Assembly: GCA_009840625.1 (NCBI GenBank) | Contig: VXNJ01000002.1 | Span: forward strand, 23,496 to 87,495 | Direction: 5' to 3' | Source: Chloroflexota bacterium | GTDB taxonomy: Bacteria; Chloroflexota; UBA11872; VXNJ01 | DNA: 64,000 nt | Notes under the pieces: generated by a model | Databases searched by the model: none | The model's input: the letters and a program-made list of their open reading frames with translations, nothing else | Told to the model about the DNA's origin: nothing | Shown: piece by piece, positions 61,222 through 64,000 of the stretch | How the letters are laid out: every line of letters starts with the position of its first letter | Position numbering within the stretch: the stretch's first letter is position 1 | Translations under genes and position numbers: made by a program

Positions 61222-61653
61222 ATGCTAAAAGGAATCGACCCGCTGCTGAATGCCGACCTGCTGTACGTTCTCATGGCGATGGGGCATGGTGACGACCTGG
61301 TGATCGTGGACGCCAACTTCCCCGACACCGCCAACGCCGAGCGCCTTGTGCGCCTCGACGGCAACAGCGCCACCGAAGTTCTGGCGGCGGTGCTGACCGT
61401 ACTGCCGCTGGATACCTTCGTCGATGAACCGTGCGCGACGATGGCTCCGGTTGATGGCGGCCCGAAGCCGGAAATCGTTTCCGAGTTCGAACAGATCGCG
61501 GCCAGCGCGGAGGGCGGCCCGGTGGGATTCGAACAGGTGGAACGGTTCGAGTTCTACGAACGCGCCGCCGAGAGTTTTGCCATCGTCTCGACCAGCGAGC
61601 GGCGGCTCTACGGGAACGTGATCGTCAAAAAGGGCATCATCCCGCCCGAATAA
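61222..61653 (+). CDS. RbsD/FucU family sugar mutarotase
   Basis: 143 aa from ATG 61222, with AGGACG just upstream; an ATG at 61186 would add 12 residues and overlap the previous gene. Starts MLKGIDPLLNADLLYVLMAMGHGDDLVIVDANFP, the FucU hallmark with the catalytic His in MGHGD. Ends FAIVSTSERRLYGNVIVKKG. FucU interconverts anomers of L-fucose and related sugars. No fucose catabolic genes surround it. Confidence 0.9.
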   Translation: MLKGIDPLLNADLLYVLMAMGHGDDLVIVDANFPDTANAERLVRLDGNSATEVLAAVLTVLPLDTFVDEPCATMAPVDGGPKPEIVSEFEQIAASAEGGPVGFEQVERFEFYERAAESFAIVSTSERRLYGNVIVKKGIIPPE

Positions 61654-61690
61654 GCGGCGGTGCGCGGGCCCCGGATCTGAGGACCAACTC

Positions 61691-62635
61691 ATGCCCCTCT
61701 ACATCAACGAATCTGAAGTCGAGTCCGTATTGGATATGGACTCGGTTCTGGATGCGGTCGAAGGCGTCCAGCGGCGGTTGGCGACCGGCGAAGCCGAGAA
61801 CCTGCCGCGCCGCCGCATCCTCCAATCGGGACGGACCCTTCACCTCATGGCCGCCAGCGACGAGGGCTGCGGTTACGCCGGCCACAAGTCCTACCTGGCT
61901 ACTGTCGGCGGAATCGCCTTCAGTGTGCTTCTTTACGAGATCGCCAGCGGCCAGCTGGCGGCGGTGATCGAGGCCAATCGCCTCGGGCAGCTGCGCACCG
62001 GCGCCGCCAGCGGGGTGGCCAGCCGCCACCTCGCCCGCCCCGAATCAAGCGCCCTCGGCATCGTCGGCGGCGGCTTCCAGGCCCGGACCCAGGTCGAGGC
62101 GATCTGCCGCACTCTGCCGATAAGGTCGGTGCGGGCCTTCCGGCGCGACCGCGAGCGGCTGGAGGGTTTTTGCGGCGAAATCTCGGATCGCTGCGGCGTG
62201 GCGGCCACCGCGGCCGAGTCGGCCGAAGCGGCGATCGACGGCGCGGACGTAATCGTTACCGCCACCAATTCCGCCGATCCGGTCCTGGACGGGTACCTGG
62301 AAAACGGCGTGCACGTGAATGCGATGGGTTCGAATCGGGCCAACGCCGCCGAACTGGGCCCGCTCACGGTCGGAGGCTTCGACCGGGTGGTCTGCGACGA
62401 CATCGCCCAAGCTCGCATAGAGAGCGGCGACCTGCTGCGGGCCAACGCCGCCGGGACGTTTTCGTGGGGCACCGCAGTTGCCTTGGGCGACGTCATTGCC
62501 GGCAAGGCGCGGGGACGGACCGGCCCGGGGGAGAAGACCCTGTTCGAGTCGCTCGGAATTGCCGCCTGGGATATTGCGGCGGCGGCAATCGTCCTCGAAC
62601 GGGCCCGCGACCGGGGCCTGGGGCGCGAACTCTGA
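61691..62635 (+). CDS. Ornithine cyclodeaminase / mu-crystallin family protein
   Basis: 314 aa NAD(P)-binding enzyme. YINESEVESVLDMDSVLDAVE at the N-terminus, GHKSYLATVGG, substrate loop EANRLGQLRTGAASGVA, the Rossmann motif LGIVGGGFQARTQVEAI, DVIVTATNSADPVLDG, GSNRANAAEL and the Asp in VVCDDIAQARIESGDLL. Family members cyclise or reduce imines (ornithine, alanine, ketimines); substrate is not evident. RBS GAGG upstream of ATG 61691. Confidence 0.88.
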   Translation: MPLYINESEVESVLDMDSVLDAVEGVQRRLATGEAENLPRRRILQSGRTLHLMAASDEGCGYAGHKSYLATVGGIAFSVLLYEIASGQLAAVIEANRLGQLRTGAASGVASRHLARPESSALGIVGGGFQARTQVEAICRTLPIRSVRAFRRDRERLEGFCGEISDRCGVAATAAESAEAAIDGADVIVTATNSADPVLDGYLENGVHVNAMGSNRANAAELGPLTVGGFDRVVCDDIAQARIESGDLLRANAAGTFSWGTAVALGDVIAGKARGRTGPGEKTLFESLGIAAWDIAAAAIVLERARDRGLGREL

Positions 62636-62674
62636 TTCGGCCCGCCGTCGGGCTGGAACCGCGTCAGCTTCTTC

Positions 62675-62680
62675 TAAAAT
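62675..62680 (+). promoter_or_regulatory. Probable -10 element of the tRNA-Glu promoter
   Basis: TAAAAT about 33 bp before the mature tRNA 5' end, in the context CTAAAATCGCCC that also resembles the element before rpmI. No strong -35 hexamer is seen. Confidence 0.4.
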
Positions 62681-62712
62681 CGCCCGCTCCGCCGTTCGCC
62701 GGCGGCGATCCT

Positions 62713-62788
62713 GCCCCCATCGTCTAGTGGACTAGGATGACACCCTTTCAAGGTGTAGACAGGGATTCGAATTCCCTTGGGGGCACCA
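62713..62788 (+). tRNA. tRNA-Glu (anticodon UUC)
   Basis: Complete cloverleaf: acceptor GCCCCCA (62713-62719) with TGGGGGC (62778-62784), anticodon stem ACACC/GGTGT around loop CTTTCAA giving UUC, T-arm AGGGATTCGAATTCCCT. The discriminator A at 62785 is followed by an encoded CCA (62786-62788). Confidence 0.97.
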
Positions 62789-62824
62789 GGCGGGGCCACC
62801 GACGGCGACCGCTGCCGGGCTAAA

Positions 62825-64000
62825 TCAGGTTTGGTAAACCCGCACGTTTTCGCGTAAAGCGGCCCAGGAGAACCAGAAATCGTTGCCGTGCACGACCGGG
62901 GTCAGGCCGCGACCGCTGAACTCCCCGGCCGTCGCCAGCCCCAGCGAATTCCAGGTGCTCCCGGTCTGATCGTCCACGATCAGGCCGTCCTCGACCAGGA
63001 ACTGCAGGTCCTGCCCGTTCAGGCGGGGTCGGAATACTCCGGCCGCTCCGACATCGCGGGCCTCGGCGATCGTGCCCGCGCCCAGCGCTGAGGCCGTCCC
63101 GGGGGTAAAGAACACGACTATGTCCTCGCCGCCCACCCGGTCGTGCACGACCCGGGATTCGGCAAGGGTCGAAAACGGGTAGGCGACCTGCTCGTCGCCG
63201 ATTTCAACCACGATCACCCGTTCGGTCGCCGGCAGGCGTTCGTCGATCTCATCGAAGAACAGGAACGGCTTGCGATTGCCGGAATCGTAGCCGACGTAGG
63301 GATTGGATCCGTAGCGGCGGACGTGTCCGGTCTCCTCAGTCAGCACCGGACCGTCGGGATAACTCTCGAGGAAGGTGTCGAACGAGGAAATCGCCATTGG
63401 CAGGAACGCCAGCCGCCAGCCTGTGTAGGTTCCGACGATCGCCTCGCCGGTCGACTGCTGCCACCAGGACTCGGTGACGTCGTCCCACATCAGCAGGTTC
63501 GACGCCCGAAGGTTGGCGCTCACGCCCATGCGCAGGGTCTGGCCCTGGATCTGGCGCCGAAAGCCGATCGCGGTGTTGCACAGCGGGCAGAAGGTGGAGG
63601 CGACCGGCACCCCGGCCACTTCGTCGTTGACTATCTCGTGGAACGTCAGGATCCGCAGCGGGTAGGCGCGGACCTGATCCTCGACCTGCAGGACCGCCAC
63701 CGGTTCGTTGCCCGGCAGGTTGTCGCCGACCTCGGCGGCGGAAATGAACTTGGGCTCGTCGATCGGAGGAATGATGTCGCGCTTGGCGGCGGCCTGGGTC
63801 ACCTCGGAGAGGTGAACCGACTTGATCGAAAAATCAGTCTGCCAGCCGTCGTCGATCCATGCGCTGACAGCTTCCTGTTCGTCCTCGGCGAGCGGCACCA
63901 ACTGAATCTGCGCTTTCGTCGCCCCGCCGGGATCGGCGCCCGGTCCGGGGGCCGGGTCCACAGCCGGCGGCGCCGCGGCGGGCGGGGCCGCCGGCTGTGG
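62825..64000 (-). CDS. DUF3179 domain protein (N-terminus cut by window edge)
   Basis: At least 390 codons; the frame stays open to the right edge, so the signal peptide lies outside. After a Pro/Ala-rich linker the DUF3179 domain covers most of the protein: PPIDEPKFISAAE, YPLRILTFHEIVNDEVAGVPV, FCPLCNTAIGFRR with the conserved Cys pair, LRASNLLMWDDVTESWWQQ, TGEAIVGTYTG and a second half with YPFSTLAES. Function is unknown; the CPLC motif suggests metal or redox chemistry. Members are secreted in many environmental bacteria. Confidence 0.85.
   Translation of the reverse strand, partial: PQPAAPPAAAPPAVDPAPGPGADPGGATKAQIQLVPLAEDEQEAVSAWIDDGWQTDFSIKSVHLSEVTQAAAKRDIIPPIDEPKFISAAEVGDNLPGNEPVAVLQVEDQVRAYPLRILTFHEIVNDEVAGVPVASTFCPLCNTAIGFRRQIQGQTLRMGVSANLRASNLLMWDDVTESWWQQSTGEAIVGTYTGWRLAFLPMAISSFDTFLESYPDGPVLTEETGHVRRYGSNPYVGYDSGNRKPFLFFDEIDERLPATERVIVVEIGDEQVAYPFSTLAESRVVHDRVGGEDIVVFFTPGTASALGAGTIAEARDVGAAGVFRPRLNGQDLQFLVEDGLIVDDQTGSTWNSLGLATAGEFSGRGLTPVVHGNDFWFSWAALRENVRVYQT

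Overview
The window is a high-GC, densely packed bacterial chromosome segment with no rRNA operon, no insertion sequence and no CRISPR array. Gene content suggests a Chloroflexota bacterium, plausibly a heterotrophic Dehalococcoidia/SAR202-type lineage. The pointers are a Suf operon with an inserted Rieske ferredoxin, aromatic ring-cleavage and SDR genes, Pro/Ala-rich lipoproteins, and a secreted protein carrying a 'DGYHTWVNGPLGLQQR' module that I associate with this phylum. That placement is inference; no rRNA marker is present.

Layout. 1-6 kb: tail of a ferric-iron-type ABC transporter, a phosphohexomutase plus a nucleotide-sugar reductase (activated deoxyhexose supply), an SH3 lipoprotein coupled to an Asp/Glu racemase-like gene, and endonuclease IV. 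6.2-10.4 kb: rpmI-rplT-pheS-pheT. 10.4-14.1 kb: small membrane protein, hotdog thioesterase, then a three-gene set resembling 4-oxalomesaconate hydratase, 4-oxalomesaconate tautomerase and an extradiol ring-cleavage dioxygenase. 14.2-21.8 kb (minus): MscS channel and the suf operon sufC-sufB-sufD-ferredoxin-sufS-sufU-HAD. 21.9-26.4 kb (minus): DUF72, a low-GC DUF262/DUF1524 restriction-type gene that looks acquired, and archaeal-type phosphoglycerate mutase.

26.6-35 kb (plus): SIMPL protein, polytopic membrane protein, thiamine pyrophosphokinase, then a TPP riboswitch with a terminator hairpin controlling a thiamine-binding protein and a ThiXYZ-like ABC importer, followed by an MFS transporter and a CPBP protease. 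35-44.7 kb: tandem duplicated SDRs, LiaF-like membrane protein, OB-fold lipoprotein, prenyl diphosphate synthase, DHA2 exporter, a secreted protein with four tandem Cache-like modules, and an NCS2 permease fused to a C-terminal GHKL-like domain. 45-56.8 kb: housekeeping and envelope genes (ftsH, tilS, dut, FtsB/DivIC-like, mnmA, DUF4349 lipoprotein, two GT2 glycosyltransferases, class V aminotransferase, TPR membrane protein).

56.9-64 kb: a TATAAT promoter and SAM-I riboswitch precede a threonine-synthase-like enzyme and a MoaD/ThiS-like sulfur carrier ending in Gly-Gly. This is the most intriguing unit here: SAM control and a sulfur carrier suggest sulfur transfer towards homocysteine rather than ordinary threonine synthesis. 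A second Cache lipoprotein, a metallophosphoesterase, a FucU mutarotase, an ornithine-cyclodeaminase-family enzyme, tRNA-Glu(UUC) and a DUF3179 protein cut by the right edge follow.
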